A DNA stretch of 11,709 bases from JAUXEH01 sp965602945 (GCA_965602945.1 CBFDBC010000114.1:1-11709), one strand, 5' to 3'; shown: positions 1 to 7,772, counted from the stretch's first letter. The notes: generated from the letters alone by a model not told the origin. A program made the numbers and translations.

Positions 1-1
1 C

Positions 2-718
2 CGGGAGGGCGGAACCCAGATGACCCTCGCTTCCCAGGAATTCCCTCCCTTTACTCAATCCTGCTCCGGCTGGAAAGCGGAGTCGGTGGAGGCCCGGACT
101 ATGGACGACGGGGTGAGCATCCGGGTCGCGGGCTCGTATGATCAGGCTGCCGGAGAGTACACGCTCACCATCCGGGATTCGGGGGCCATGGAGGTACACT
201 TCCGCTTCACCTGCCGGGAGGAGATCGACCCGCGCCAGATCGGGCTGGTGTTCTCGCTGCCCAAGGAGTTCGACACGCTGAGCTGGCGGCGGCGCGGCCT
301 GTGGTCTGACTACCCTAAGGATCACATCGGCCGCCAGGTAGGCAGCGCTTCGGCTTTTCCGGGAGTCCTTCCGGTGGGGCCGGCTGGTCCCGGCATCTCG
401 CCCTCATGGCCCTGGTCGCAGGATGGCAGTGCACTGGGCAGCCGCGACTTCCGCTCCACCAAATCGCACATCGAACGGGCCATCCTATCAGACAGCGGGG
501 GGAACGGATTTGCCACCCTGGCCGGGGAAGAGGAGAGATACATCCGCTGCTGGGTGGACGGAGATACCGTACGTATGCTGGTTGCCGTGTACAGCAACGC
601 GGGGGCCGAGCGGTTCTATGTTCGCCATGCCCAAAGCGGATACCGGGCTCTCAAGCCCGGCTCGGTGGTCTCCGGATCCCTCAACCTGAGGTTTGTCGAA
701 AATCAGATCCGTCGATAG
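2..718 (+). CDS. C-terminal part of a GH2-like (beta-galactosidase-type) glycoside hydrolase, 5' end outside the window
   Basis: The frame is open from the first full codon at 2 to TAG at 716-718, giving 238 residues. The Met at 20 lacks a ribosome binding site and is probably internal, so this is read as the tail of a longer protein. The composition is that of an extracellular beta-sandwich: alternating short strands, many Gly and aromatic residues, no membrane segment. The stretch LSWRRRGLWSDYPKDHIGR resembles the 'G.GP.E.YPDR' segment in the last domain of GH2 beta-galactosidases, and the later DFRSTKSHIERAILSD stretch also resembles GH2-type C-termini. In that family this domain helps shape the sugar site, while the catalytic Glu residues lie in the central barrel, which is not in this window. 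The substrate cannot be inferred. The next plus-strand gene is 537 bp away, so this gene probably ends its transcription unit. The family call is from remembered motif resemblance and is moderate; another large beta-sandwich enzyme is possible. Confidence 0.55.
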   Translation, partial: REGGTQMTLASQEFPPFTQSCSGWKAESVEARTMDDGVSIRVAGSYDQAAGEYTLTIRDSGAMEVHFRFTCREEIDPRQIGLVFSLPKEFDTLSWRRRGLWSDYPKDHIGRQVGSASAFPGVLPVGPAGPGISPSWPWSQDGSALGSRDFRSTKSHIERAILSDSGGNGFATLAGEEERYIRCWVDGDTVRMLVAVYSNAGAERFYVRHAQSGYRALKPGSVVSGSLNLRFVENQIRR

Positions 719-772
719 AGCACCCTGGCTTTTTTCGCCTCTCTTCCCTGCCTCCTCGAATATGCTCAATTG

Positions 773-856
773 TCACAGCAGGAATAAGGAAAGCAAGATC
801 AGGATGAGCAGCACGATCTGGAGGCCCTTCTCGATTTTGTTATCCAACGGACTCAT
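773..856 (-). CDS. Possible 27-residue single-pass membrane micro-protein
   Basis: On the minus strand an ATG at 856-854 opens a 27-codon frame ending in TGA at 775-773. The product begins MSPLDNKIEKGLQ and continues as an unbroken hydrophobic run, IVLLILILLSLFLL, to the C-terminus. A short charged head followed by a pure Leu/Ile/Val segment is the usual look of a bacterial single-pass micro-protein with its N-terminus in the cytoplasm. Against it, there is no good Shine-Dalgarno before the ATG (the nearest AGGA is about 20 nt upstream), no clear promoter, and such a short frame can occur by chance. It would converge on the GH2-like gene, ending 54 bp from its stop codon. No function is proposed. 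Confidence 0.22.
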   Translation of the reverse strand: MSPLDNKIEKGLQIVLLILILLSLFLL

Positions 857-1240
857 GGCAATTCTGCTTGCTTCTATATCCTGCGACGCACAACAGGTTG
901 GACCCTTCAGGCTCTCCAGTCATTCCGGCTTCTCCTGAATTAATAACTCATCGGGCTTCATATATGTTTCATGATCGAGCGAAACCGGAGGAAGTACGAT
1001 ATGTTTGCCGGCATGCCGAAGGATTTGCTTAATTCCGGTTTTTTATATAGGCTATAGAATCGCTGATTCCCTCTCAGGGAATGAAAAAAGAGACAGAGAA
1101 TCGGAAGAAACCGAAAAGGCCGAACGTCCAACATTTGTATACAGAATGAATTCTGCCAACCATCTTTCCACGTTTAACCTTTTGCATACATCCATCCCGG
1201 AACTTTCCTTTACCAGAGGATCCGGGGCACACCTAATATC

Positions 1241-1247
1241 GGAGGAG
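1241..1247 (+). promoter_or_regulatory. Strong ribosome binding site of the first M14 gene
   Basis: GGAGGAG lies 8 nt before the ATG at 1256. It fixes the start of the 646-residue protein, whose first residues form a typical signal peptide. Confidence 0.8.
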
Positions 1248-1255
1248 AACGAAAC

Positions 1256-3196
1256 ATGAGAGTTTTATCGAGGTTACTCACCGCGACTTTACTGTTGTGT
1301 CTGCTGATGACCTTCCCGCTGCATCACAGCGCGCAAAACACGGCTGCGGCCGGATATCACGACTATGCCGGCCTGAGCAGCGCGCTGAAGCAGGTGGCCC
1401 AGCAGAACTCCCGGATCGTCCAGCTGAGATCCATTGGGAAAACCGGGGAGGGCCGGGACATCTGGATGCTCCAGATCTCGGGTACCAAAGGCCCGGATCC
1501 GCTGTCCAAGCAGGCCCTGCTCATCGTCGGCAACGCCGAGGGCGACCACGTCATCGGCAGCGAGGTGGCGCTGGGCATCGCGAGCTTCCTGGTCCAAAAC
1601 TACGGCCAGGACGAAGAGGTCACAAAGACGCTGGACAGCCGGACCATCTACATCGTCCCCCGCCTGAACCCCGACGGGGCAGAGCTGTTTTTCGCCAGGA
1701 CCCTGCACGAATACGCCGGGAACCTCAATCCCCGGGATGACGATTACGACTGGAAGGTGGACGAGGACGGCCCCGAAGACCTGAACGGCGACGGATCGAT
1801 CACCCTCATGCGGGTGAAGGACAAGGCGGGCGACTGGTACGCGGATGACAAGGACCCGCGCCTCATGAAGAAGAAGGCATCGGACACCCCACCCGACGAG
1901 CTCTACAAGATCTATCCTGAAGGAACCGACAACGACGGGGACGGGCTCTACAACGAAGACGGGCCCGGCGGGTTCGACATCAACCGCAACTTCCCCCACA
2001 ACTTCGGCTACCGGTTCCGGGGACTCAAGGTCTATCCCGCCTCCGAGCTCGAGACCCGGGCCTTGATCGATTTCATGGTCCGCTACGACCCGAAACTCAA
2101 GACCCAGCCCCACAGGAACATCTGCGGCGTTCTGCTCTTCTCCAAGTACGACAACCTGGCGGCCGGGACCGGGATCGAGGGGGGCACGCCTACCTTCCCG
2201 CAGCCCCCGGCCGGCGCTGCAGCAGGAAGTGGTGGAGGGAGGGGCATGATGTTCATGATGGGAGGCAGGCGGGGCCAGCAGGCTGCGCCCCGGACACCTC
2301 CTCGGGATCCACAGCCCAAGCGGACCGAGACGCGGGACAACGCCCTGTTCAAGAACGTAAGCGACCAATACAAAGAGATCACCGGGATCAAGAGCGCTCT
2401 GTCGGATAAGCCCGTGGGCTCGATCCTGGAATACGCCTACTTCCAGTTCGGCGTCCCCGCCTTCTCGGCCAATCTCTGGTCCATCCGGCAGGCTGCCACG
2501 GGAAGGCCTCAGATGAAGATGCCCTCTGCCAAGCCGGCAGGACAGGCCCAGCCAGCCGCCACGCCCGACCGTACGGCCATGATGCGGCAGATGATGGCCC
2601 GCGGCGGAGGAGCCGGCGGAGGAGGCCAGTCGGCCCAGGCCGCCGGAGGCGGTAACGACGACAAGTGGCTCGCCTGGATCGACAAGAGCAACGACGGCAA
2701 AGGATTCGTGGCCTGGACCAAGTACAGCCATGCCCAACTGGGTGAGGTGGAGATCGGCGGTTTCCAACCCTATCTCCGCGTCAATCCCCCGGCCGACCAG
2801 ATTCCCGAACTGAGTGAGAAGCACGCCCGGTTCGCGCTCTTCCTGGCCTCCCAGTTCGCGGAGATCACCATGGATGCCCCCCAGGTCAAGAAGCTTTCCT
2901 CCCAGCTGTTCGAGATCAAGCTGAAGCTGCACAACAACGGGGCCACTCCCTATATCACCGCCATGGGACAGAGGACCAGCAACGTGACCCCCATCGTGCT
3001 GCAGATGAAGTTCGAAGACGACGACAGCATGAAGCTCTTCGGCGGCCAGAAACGCATGGACATTCAAAACCTGGCTCCGGGAGCCGAGCGGGAGCTCAAA
3101 TGGGTGATCATCTCACCGCCCGGGAAAAAGATCGACGTGAGCCTGTGGGCCCGCCAAGGGGGCGGCAGGCAAAAGACGCAGATCGTACTCAAGTAG
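1256..3196 (+). CDS. Exported M14 (zinc carboxypeptidase-like) protein with altered active site
   Basis: The product has 646 residues. A Sec signal peptide (MRVLSRLLTATLLLCLLMTF, cut near residue 26, AQ|N) sends it out of the cytoplasm. The M14 fold follows at about residues 34-410: a GRDIW strand (67), LNPDG (137-141), DINRNF (241-246, with the family's substrate-binding Asn-Arg) and a candidate third zinc ligand His286 in QPHRNICGV. Two key places differ from active M14 enzymes. The HxxE zinc motif reads E95-G-D-H98, with the two ligand types exchanged. The segment that should carry the catalytic Glu reads FSANLW, placing Asn406 at that position. An Asp-rich insertion with calcium-loop-like motifs fills residues 141-240 (DLNGDGS, DNDGDGLYNEDG). 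Two Gly/Met/Pro-rich low-complexity inserts lie at about 315-355 and 418-468. A beta-sandwich-like tail (540-646) resembles that of the next gene. It may be a non-catalytic binding protein, a partner of the neighbouring enzyme, or an enzyme with unusual zinc geometry. The fold is clear; activity is doubtful. Confidence 0.85.
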   Translation: MRVLSRLLTATLLLCLLMTFPLHHSAQNTAAAGYHDYAGLSSALKQVAQQNSRIVQLRSIGKTGEGRDIWMLQISGTKGPDPLSKQALLIVGNAEGDHVIGSEVALGIASFLVQNYGQDEEVTKTLDSRTIYIVPRLNPDGAELFFARTLHEYAGNLNPRDDDYDWKVDEDGPEDLNGDGSITLMRVKDKAGDWYADDKDPRLMKKKASDTPPDELYKIYPEGTDNDGDGLYNEDGPGGFDINRNFPHNFGYRFRGLKVYPASELETRALIDFMVRYDPKLKTQPHRNICGVLLFSKYDNLAAGTGIEGGTPTFPQPPAGAAAGSGGGRGMMFMMGGRRGQQAAPRTPPRDPQPKRTETRDNALFKNVSDQYKEITGIKSALSDKPVGSILEYAYFQFGVPAFSANLWSIRQAATGRPQMKMPSAKPAGQAQPAATPDRTAMMRQMMARGGGAGGGGQSAQAAGGGNDDKWLAWIDKSNDGKGFVAWTKYSHAQLGEVEIGGFQPYLRVNPPADQIPELSEKHARFALFLASQFAEITMDAPQVKKLSSQLFEIKLKLHNNGATPYITAMGQRTSNVTPIVLQMKFEDDDSMKLFGGQKRMDIQNLAPGAERELKWVIISPPGKKIDVSLWARQGGGRQKTQIVLK

Positions 3197-3207
3197 AGAA
3201 AGAAGAT

Positions 3208-3213
3208 GGGAGA
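3208..3213 (+). promoter_or_regulatory. Ribosome binding site deciding the start of the second M14 gene
   Basis: GGGAGA lies 7 nt before ATG 3221. An in-frame ATG at 3206 has only a loose purine run (AGAAAGAAG) before it and would put five extra residues (MGDNS) ahead of the signal peptide. The start at 3221 (MRIQRHKR) is therefore preferred. Confidence 0.65.
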
Positions 3214-3220
3214 TAATAGC

Positions 3221-5044
3221 ATGAGAATCCAAAGACATAAAAGGACGATCCTGGGTACGGGCCTGGCTCTGGTCCTGATCTTGAGCGCCTCACTGATGTA
3301 TGCCCAGGACTTTTTCCCCCGCAAGTGGAACGCTCGCAAGGTGAACCTGAGCTTCAACCACTACTATGATTGGGAAGAGATGGAACAGGCCCTGCGCGCC
3401 CTGGAAAAGGCCTACCCAAAGTTCCTGAAGCTTGGCTCCATCGGAAAGTCCTACCTGGGCCGGGAGCTGTGGTACATGACCATCAACAACCCCGACACCG
3501 GGGGAGAGATGAGCAAGTGCGCCATGTACATGGACGCCAACATCCACGGCAACGAGGTCCAGGGCGGGGAGATCGGGCTCTACACCATCTGGTACCTGAT
3601 GGAGAACTACAACTTCAACGACGGCATCAAACAGCTGGTGGACGAACGCGTGTTCTACATCTTCCCCTCGGTCAATCCCGACGGGCGGGACATGTGGCTT
3701 CACCATGGAGCTTCGGCCCGCACGGGGCAGGTCCCGCTGGACGATGACAACGACGGCCTCTACGACGAGGACCTGGTCGAAGACCTGGACGGGGACGGCG
3801 AAGTAGGCTCCATGTTCATAAAGGTGGAGCCCGGCAAGGGGACTCACCGGCTGGCCGACTCAGGTGACCGCCTGGTCCCCATCCAGAAGAACATCGAGGG
3901 CAAGCCCGATGAGGTCGGCGACTACAAGTATATCGGACAGGAAGGGATTGACAACGACGGGGACGGCCGCTACAACGAAGACCAGGGAGGCGGATACGAC
4001 GCCAACAGGGACTGGGGCGCCTGGTGGCAGCCCCGATACATCCAGCGCGGCGCCGCAGACTATCCCTTCTACTGGCCCGAATCCCAGGCCACACGTGACT
4101 TCATATACGCCCACCCCAACATCGCGGGGGCACAGGCTTTTCACAACACCGGCGGTATGATGCTGCGCGGCCCCGGGGCCGAGCTTCGCGGGGAGTACCC
4201 GGCCGCCGACCTGAGAGTCTATGACGAGATCGGCAACAAGGGGGAGAAGATCCTCCCGAACTACGACTACATCATCCTCTGGGACGAGCTCTACCCGGTC
4301 TGGGGAGGATTCCTCGACTTCACGCACGACATGAACGGCATCTTCACTTTTTCCAACGAGCTCTGGACAACCCGCAGCGACCTGGACGGAGACGGGGAGA
4401 TCACGCAGGAAGAGGACGAATTCTTCACCAAGTTCGTCGACATGGATGCCACATCCATCCGCATGCACGAGATCGACCACCCCGAACTGGGCAAGGTGAT
4501 CATCGACCGGGACACGACCAAGCTGACACGGCGCGTCCCTCCTTCCTGGCTCATCGAGGAGATGTGCCACCGCAACATGGCCTTCTGCCTGCTGCACGCC
4601 TATGAGATGCCGCTCCCGATCATCAAGAAGGTGGAGTCGGAGAAGATCGACGGCAAGCTCCACCGCGTGGTCGTGACCCTCTACAACGAGCGTCTCATGC
4701 CCACACTGAACGCGGCGGCGGCCAACAACAAGGTGCAGCGTCCGGACATCCTGTCACTCGATGGGAGTGTCAAGGTCCTGGCCGCAGGTTCCAGCCAGAG
4801 CGCCGGCATCCCGGCAGGGATCCCCGCCCAGTTCATGCGCTTCTTCCGGCGCGGGCGAGGGGGCGGTGGAGGCGACGTGACCTTCATCGACCAGAAGGAC
4901 CTCAAGAACCTCAGGCTCTACAACGGCATTCCCGGCAGAGGCGAGGTCGAGTATCACTTCCTGGTGGAGGGCAGCGGCACCGTGACCGTCAATCTCGACT
5001 GCGTCAAGGGCGGCAAGGACTCCAAGACAGTCGCTCTGAAGTAA
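3221..5044 (+). CDS. Secreted M14 zinc carboxypeptidase with intact active site
   Basis: From ATG 3221 the protein has 607 residues (612 from the less likely ATG 3206); numbering here uses 3221. A Sec signal peptide (positive MRIQRHKR, hydrophobic core, MYAQ|D near residue 30) exports it. The M14 domain carries the zinc motif H109-G-N-E112, NPDG (152-155), substrate-binding N262-R263 in YDANRDW, the third zinc ligand H308 in AFHNTGG, and catalytic E380 in FSNELW. The family hydrolyses C-terminal residues or related peptide bonds with one zinc ion. Residues 156-258 are an Asp-rich insertion (DDDNDGLYDED, DLDGDGE, DNDGDGRYNED), probably calcium-binding. Just after the catalytic Glu is a textbook EF-hand loop, DLDGDGEITQEE (387-398). 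A C-terminal beta-rich domain (about 470-607) is interrupted by a Gly/Arg-rich stretch (542-551). It starts 24 nt after its paralogue's stop, so the two are probably co-transcribed. The substrate is unknown; peptide or cell-wall peptide scavenging is plausible. Confidence 0.9.
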   Translation: MRIQRHKRTILGTGLALVLILSASLMYAQDFFPRKWNARKVNLSFNHYYDWEEMEQALRALEKAYPKFLKLGSIGKSYLGRELWYMTINNPDTGGEMSKCAMYMDANIHGNEVQGGEIGLYTIWYLMENYNFNDGIKQLVDERVFYIFPSVNPDGRDMWLHHGASARTGQVPLDDDNDGLYDEDLVEDLDGDGEVGSMFIKVEPGKGTHRLADSGDRLVPIQKNIEGKPDEVGDYKYIGQEGIDNDGDGRYNEDQGGGYDANRDWGAWWQPRYIQRGAADYPFYWPESQATRDFIYAHPNIAGAQAFHNTGGMMLRGPGAELRGEYPAADLRVYDEIGNKGEKILPNYDYIILWDELYPVWGGFLDFTHDMNGIFTFSNELWTTRSDLDGDGEITQEEDEFFTKFVDMDATSIRMHEIDHPELGKVIIDRDTTKLTRRVPPSWLIEEMCHRNMAFCLLHAYEMPLPIIKKVESEKIDGKLHRVVVTLYNERLMPTLNAAAANNKVQRPDILSLDGSVKVLAAGSSQSAGIPAGIPAQFMRFFRRGRGGGGGDVTFIDQKDLKNLRLYNGIPGRGEVEYHFLVEGSGTVTVNLDCVKGGKDSKTVALK

Positions 5045-5055
5045 CAGACCGAACC

Positions 5056-5093
5056 TCCGGGGCTCATGGCCTGATCCAGCTATGGGCCCCGGA
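5056..5093 (+). terminator. Hairpin terminator of the M14 operon
   Basis: TCCGGGGCTCATGGC (5056-5070) pairs with GCTATGGGCCCCGGA (5079-5093) over 15 continuous base pairs, two of them G-U, around an 8-nt loop. It starts 11 nt after the stop of the M14 enzyme and is followed by TTTCCTCCTC, a weak T-rich tract. It sits between convergent genes, but the minus-strand side (GGTTCGGTCTGTTAC) lacks a T-run, so it is mainly a plus-strand terminator. Confidence 0.75.
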
Positions 5094-5149
5094 TTTCCTC
5101 CTCAAAATCTGCCTACTCCACCTGAATCCCGATGGGGTCCAAAGCGTGG

Positions 5150-7759
5150 CTATTCGTAGCGCAGAGTGTCCACGGGATCGGAAAGGGCCGCTTTAAGGGT
5201 CTGTGTGCTGATGGTGATGAACGCGATAAGCAGAGCCGCCCCGGCAGCCAGCAGGAAGATCCCGAGAGTGAGGTCGATCCGGTAGGCGAAGTTGTCCAGC
5301 CACTGCCGCATGGCAAAGTAAGCCACGGGCCAGGCGATCACGTTTGCCAAAATCACCATCCGCACGAAATCTTTGGTCAGCAGCCCCACCAGCTTGGAAA
5401 CCGGGGCGCCCAATATCTTCCGGATCCCGATCTCTTTGGTCCTGCGCTCGACCGTGAAGGACGCCAGGCCCAGCAGCCCCAGGCACGCGATGAAGATGGC
5501 CAGCAAAGAGAAGTAACCGAAGATCTCCCCGGTCCTCTGCTCTTTCTTATACAGCGCATTGAAGGAGTCATCCAGGAAGAAAAAGTCGAACGGCTGGCTC
5601 TTGGAGTTGTTTTCGAAAACCCTGCGGATAAGTTCCACCCGCCCTGAAACATCCCCCGGCCGGATTCGGACCGCAATGTTGCTGCCGCTCTCGAACGCCA
5701 GCGCCATCGGCTCGATCTCCTGGTGGAACGAGGCGAAATGAAAATCCTCGACGACCCCGATCACCCGGGTGAAGTCCATCACATCGACTTCCTTGTTTAC
5801 GGGATCATCCCATCCCAGCTTCCTCCACAGGGTCTCGTTAATGAGGATCGCCTTGTCATCCTCTCCGAATTCCGGGGAAAAGTTTCGTCCCGCGACCAGG
5901 TCGATCTTGAAGACATCCAGGAAGTCGTAGTCCACGTAGTCAAAACACACGTAGGTTTCGACGACCTCTCCGTTGTCTTTGGTAAACTTGCCACCGAAGT
6001 AGCGGCTGCGGATATCGGTCGGCAGCCCCCCGGATAAGGAAACACCCAGGACCTCAGGATGCTGCAGCAGCTCGGTTCGGATAGCCTGGGCTCTGGCGCG
6101 TGTCTCCTGTTCCCGGATGGGGATTACCACGACATGCTCCCGGTCGAATCCCAGTTTTTGGTTCTTGACGAAATTCAGCTGGTTGAAGACGACCAGCGTG
6201 CTGGCGATCAGGACGATGGAAGCGCTGAACTGAAATACTACCAGAACGTTCCTCAATCCCGCCCCTTTCTTTCCGGAGGCACCGAATTCCTTCAGGACAT
6301 TCACCGGCTTAAGGGCCGACAGGACCAGGGCGGGATAGGTCCCGGAGGCGATCCCGACGAACAGCACCGTACCCACGATCAGGAACAGGAGGCTGGTCTG
6401 GGTCAGGGCACCCATCCCCAGCTCGGTCCCTACCAGGAGGTTAAAATAGGGAAGCAGGAACCTGACCAACAGCAGGGAGAGCCCCAATGCAAACACCGTG
6501 ACCAGCAGAGTCTCCCCGATGAACTGTTTGATGAGCTGCCTGCGATTGGCCCCCGCCACCTTGCGGATGCCGATCTCCTTGGCACGTGTCATGGACCGGG
6601 CCGTGACCAGATTCATGTAGTTGATGCAGGCGATCAGCAGGATGATGAGGGCGATAGACAAGAACAAGTAAACATAACGGATCTGGTTGTTGGTGGCGCG
6701 TTCCCCCCGAATCTGCGATCTGAGATGGATATCCTCGATGGACTGCAGGAAGAAGGCATCTCTTCCCCCTTCCTGCCCCTGACGGGCAAGAAAGGCCGGG
6801 AATTTCTCTTCGATCCCGGACCTGGCGTCCGATGAGGTGAGCTCGACATAGGTCGCATAGTTCCAGACATTCCAGTTACCGATCATGTAGCCGTCTTTTT
6901 CTTCGGCCACGGTGGTGGCATGGGAGATGATGTAGTCGAACTGGAGGTGCGAATTCTTGGGCACGTCCTCCACTACCCCCGTCACAGTCATGTCGTATCG
7001 GCGGTATTTTTCTTTATAGACGACGACCCTGCCCAGGGGATCGCCGCCGCCGAAGAGCTTCTCGGCCACTTTTTTAGTGAGAACGATGGACCTGGGTGCC
7101 TCCAGGGCCCGATCCGGATCTCCTTCGAGCAGCGGAAACGAGAATATCTTCAGGAATTCGGAATCGGCAAAGATACCTATCTGATAGAAATTCTTGTCCT
7201 GGAATTGGATGATGGCTCTGTCGGTGAAGGCCTCCCTGCCTCGAGTGGCTCTCTCGATCTCAGGAAATTCCGCCGCCAGGGCTTCCGCCAGCAGCTCGGG
7301 CGTATGATTGGAAAATTCGGTGACATCGGGCTCCCTGGTTGTGTTGCGGCTGATGACGCGGAAGATCCGGTCCGATCTCTCGTGGAAACGGTCGAAGCTC
7401 ATCTCGAACTGGACGAACATCAGGATCAGGATGAAACAGGCCATTCCCACGGCCAGGCCGGCGATGTTCAACAGGGAAAACCATTTGTTCTTGAGCGTGT
7501 TGCGGAGGGATATGATCAGGTAGTTTTTAAACATGGTGACACTCCAGTAGATGCGGTTCGTGGCGAAGCCCGGGAGGGAACGGACGACCTGAAACCAGTA
7601 CCACACGAGGGCCGGCGCCGGTCCGCGTTCTGTTTGGATATGGGAAAACACTTCGTTGAAATCTCCCAGGTGGGTGTATTCCCCATGATCGGAATGGATG
7701 GACCTGAGGACCCACTCCGCGAATTTGAGGGGTTTTTGCAGCCTGGGATTCGATGTCAT
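5150..7759 (-). CDS. MacB/FtsX-family ABC transporter permease with N-terminal prefix domain (orphan permease type)
   Basis: The product has 869 residues and reads from ATG 7759-7757 to TAG 5152-5150. Residues 1-75 are a soluble prefix (FAEWVLRSIHSDHGEYTHLGD onward is cut here: key parts FAEWVLR, YTHLGDF, LVWYWFQVVRSLP) of the kind joined to permeases in Acidobacteriota-like genomes. MFKNYLIISLRNTLKNKW then matches the usual N-terminus of MacB-type permeases. A first membrane helix (about 94-116) precedes a large periplasmic core (118-355). Three or four helices follow (362-384, 418-440, 456-478, 502-525) with the coupling-type loop TRAKEIGIRKVAGA, then a second periplasmic domain (530-740) and three more helices (746-768, 797-817, 830-852) with the repeat RRTKEIGIRKILGA. 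The end, DPVDTLRYE, is typical. Such proteins extrude or signal, powered by a separate ATPase; none is encoded in this window. The gene starts 13 nt after the PadR stop, behind a modest GAGAG ribosome site. The transported substrate cannot be told. Confidence 0.92.
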   Translation of the reverse strand: MTSNPRLQKPLKFAEWVLRSIHSDHGEYTHLGDFNEVFSHIQTERGPAPALVWYWFQVVRSLPGFATNRIYWSVTMFKNYLIISLRNTLKNKWFSLLNIAGLAVGMACFILILMFVQFEMSFDRFHERSDRIFRVISRNTTREPDVTEFSNHTPELLAEALAAEFPEIERATRGREAFTDRAIIQFQDKNFYQIGIFADSEFLKIFSFPLLEGDPDRALEAPRSIVLTKKVAEKLFGGGDPLGRVVVYKEKYRRYDMTVTGVVEDVPKNSHLQFDYIISHATTVAEEKDGYMIGNWNVWNYATYVELTSSDARSGIEEKFPAFLARQGQEGGRDAFFLQSIEDIHLRSQIRGERATNNQIRYVYLFLSIALIILLIACINYMNLVTARSMTRAKEIGIRKVAGANRRQLIKQFIGETLLVTVFALGLSLLLVRFLLPYFNLLVGTELGMGALTQTSLLFLIVGTVLFVGIASGTYPALVLSALKPVNVLKEFGASGKKGAGLRNVLVVFQFSASIVLIASTLVVFNQLNFVKNQKLGFDREHVVVIPIREQETRARAQAIRTELLQHPEVLGVSLSGGLPTDIRSRYFGGKFTKDNGEVVETYVCFDYVDYDFLDVFKIDLVAGRNFSPEFGEDDKAILINETLWRKLGWDDPVNKEVDVMDFTRVIGVVEDFHFASFHQEIEPMALAFESGSNIAVRIRPGDVSGRVELIRRVFENNSKSQPFDFFFLDDSFNALYKKEQRTGEIFGYFSLLAIFIACLGLLGLASFTVERRTKEIGIRKILGAPVSKLVGLLTKDFVRMVILANVIAWPVAYFAMRQWLDNFAYRIDLTLGIFLLAAGAALLIAFITISTQTLKAALSDPVDTLRYE

Positions 7760-7772
7760 GATCTCTCGGATC

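Larger units (their letters stand above)
719..1255. other. Long intergenic region with small palindromes; no convincing conventional gene
   Basis: This stretch is AT-richer than its neighbours. It holds a 10-bp palindrome CGGCATGCCG (1009-1018), a perfect 7-bp stem with a 3-nt loop (ATTCCCT/AGGGAAT, 1066-1082), TGTATACA (1136-1143), and a dyad CAGAAT-GA-ATTCTG (1142-1155). The hairpin has no T-tract on either side, so it is not a standard terminator. The palindromes at 1136-1155 lie about 100 nt before the M14 operon and could be a regulator site, but this is only inference. A weak promoter-like pair, TTACCA (1210-1215) and TAATAT (1234-1239), 18 bp apart, lies before the operon; each hexamer matches consensus at 4 of 6 positions. 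Apart from the minus-strand micro-ORF listed separately, reading frames here lack credible starts or protein-like composition. Confidence 0.5.

Noticed and set aside
804..938. Plus-strand 44-codon frame resembling a lipoprotein signal (LLASISCDAQQ)
   Set aside because: The residues before Cys (S-I-S) do not fit a lipobox, nothing domain-like follows, and the hydrophobic stretch is partly the complement of the minus-strand Leu/Ile-rich micro-ORF.
1066..1082. Perfect 7-bp hairpin as a terminator
   Set aside because: There is no T-tract on either strand and it is about 350 bp past the end of the GH2-like gene.
1005..1259. 84-codon plus-strand frame before the M14 operon
   Set aside because: It runs through palindromes and the ribosome site of the M14 gene, lacks its own ribosome site, and has no protein-like pattern.
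1289..3067. Long open frame (592 codons) on the minus strand opposite the first M14 gene
   Set aside because: It is a GC-bias shadow: the translation is a Val/Gly/Leu-rich string with no fold-like pattern, while the plus frame has M14 motifs, a signal peptide and a strong ribosome site.
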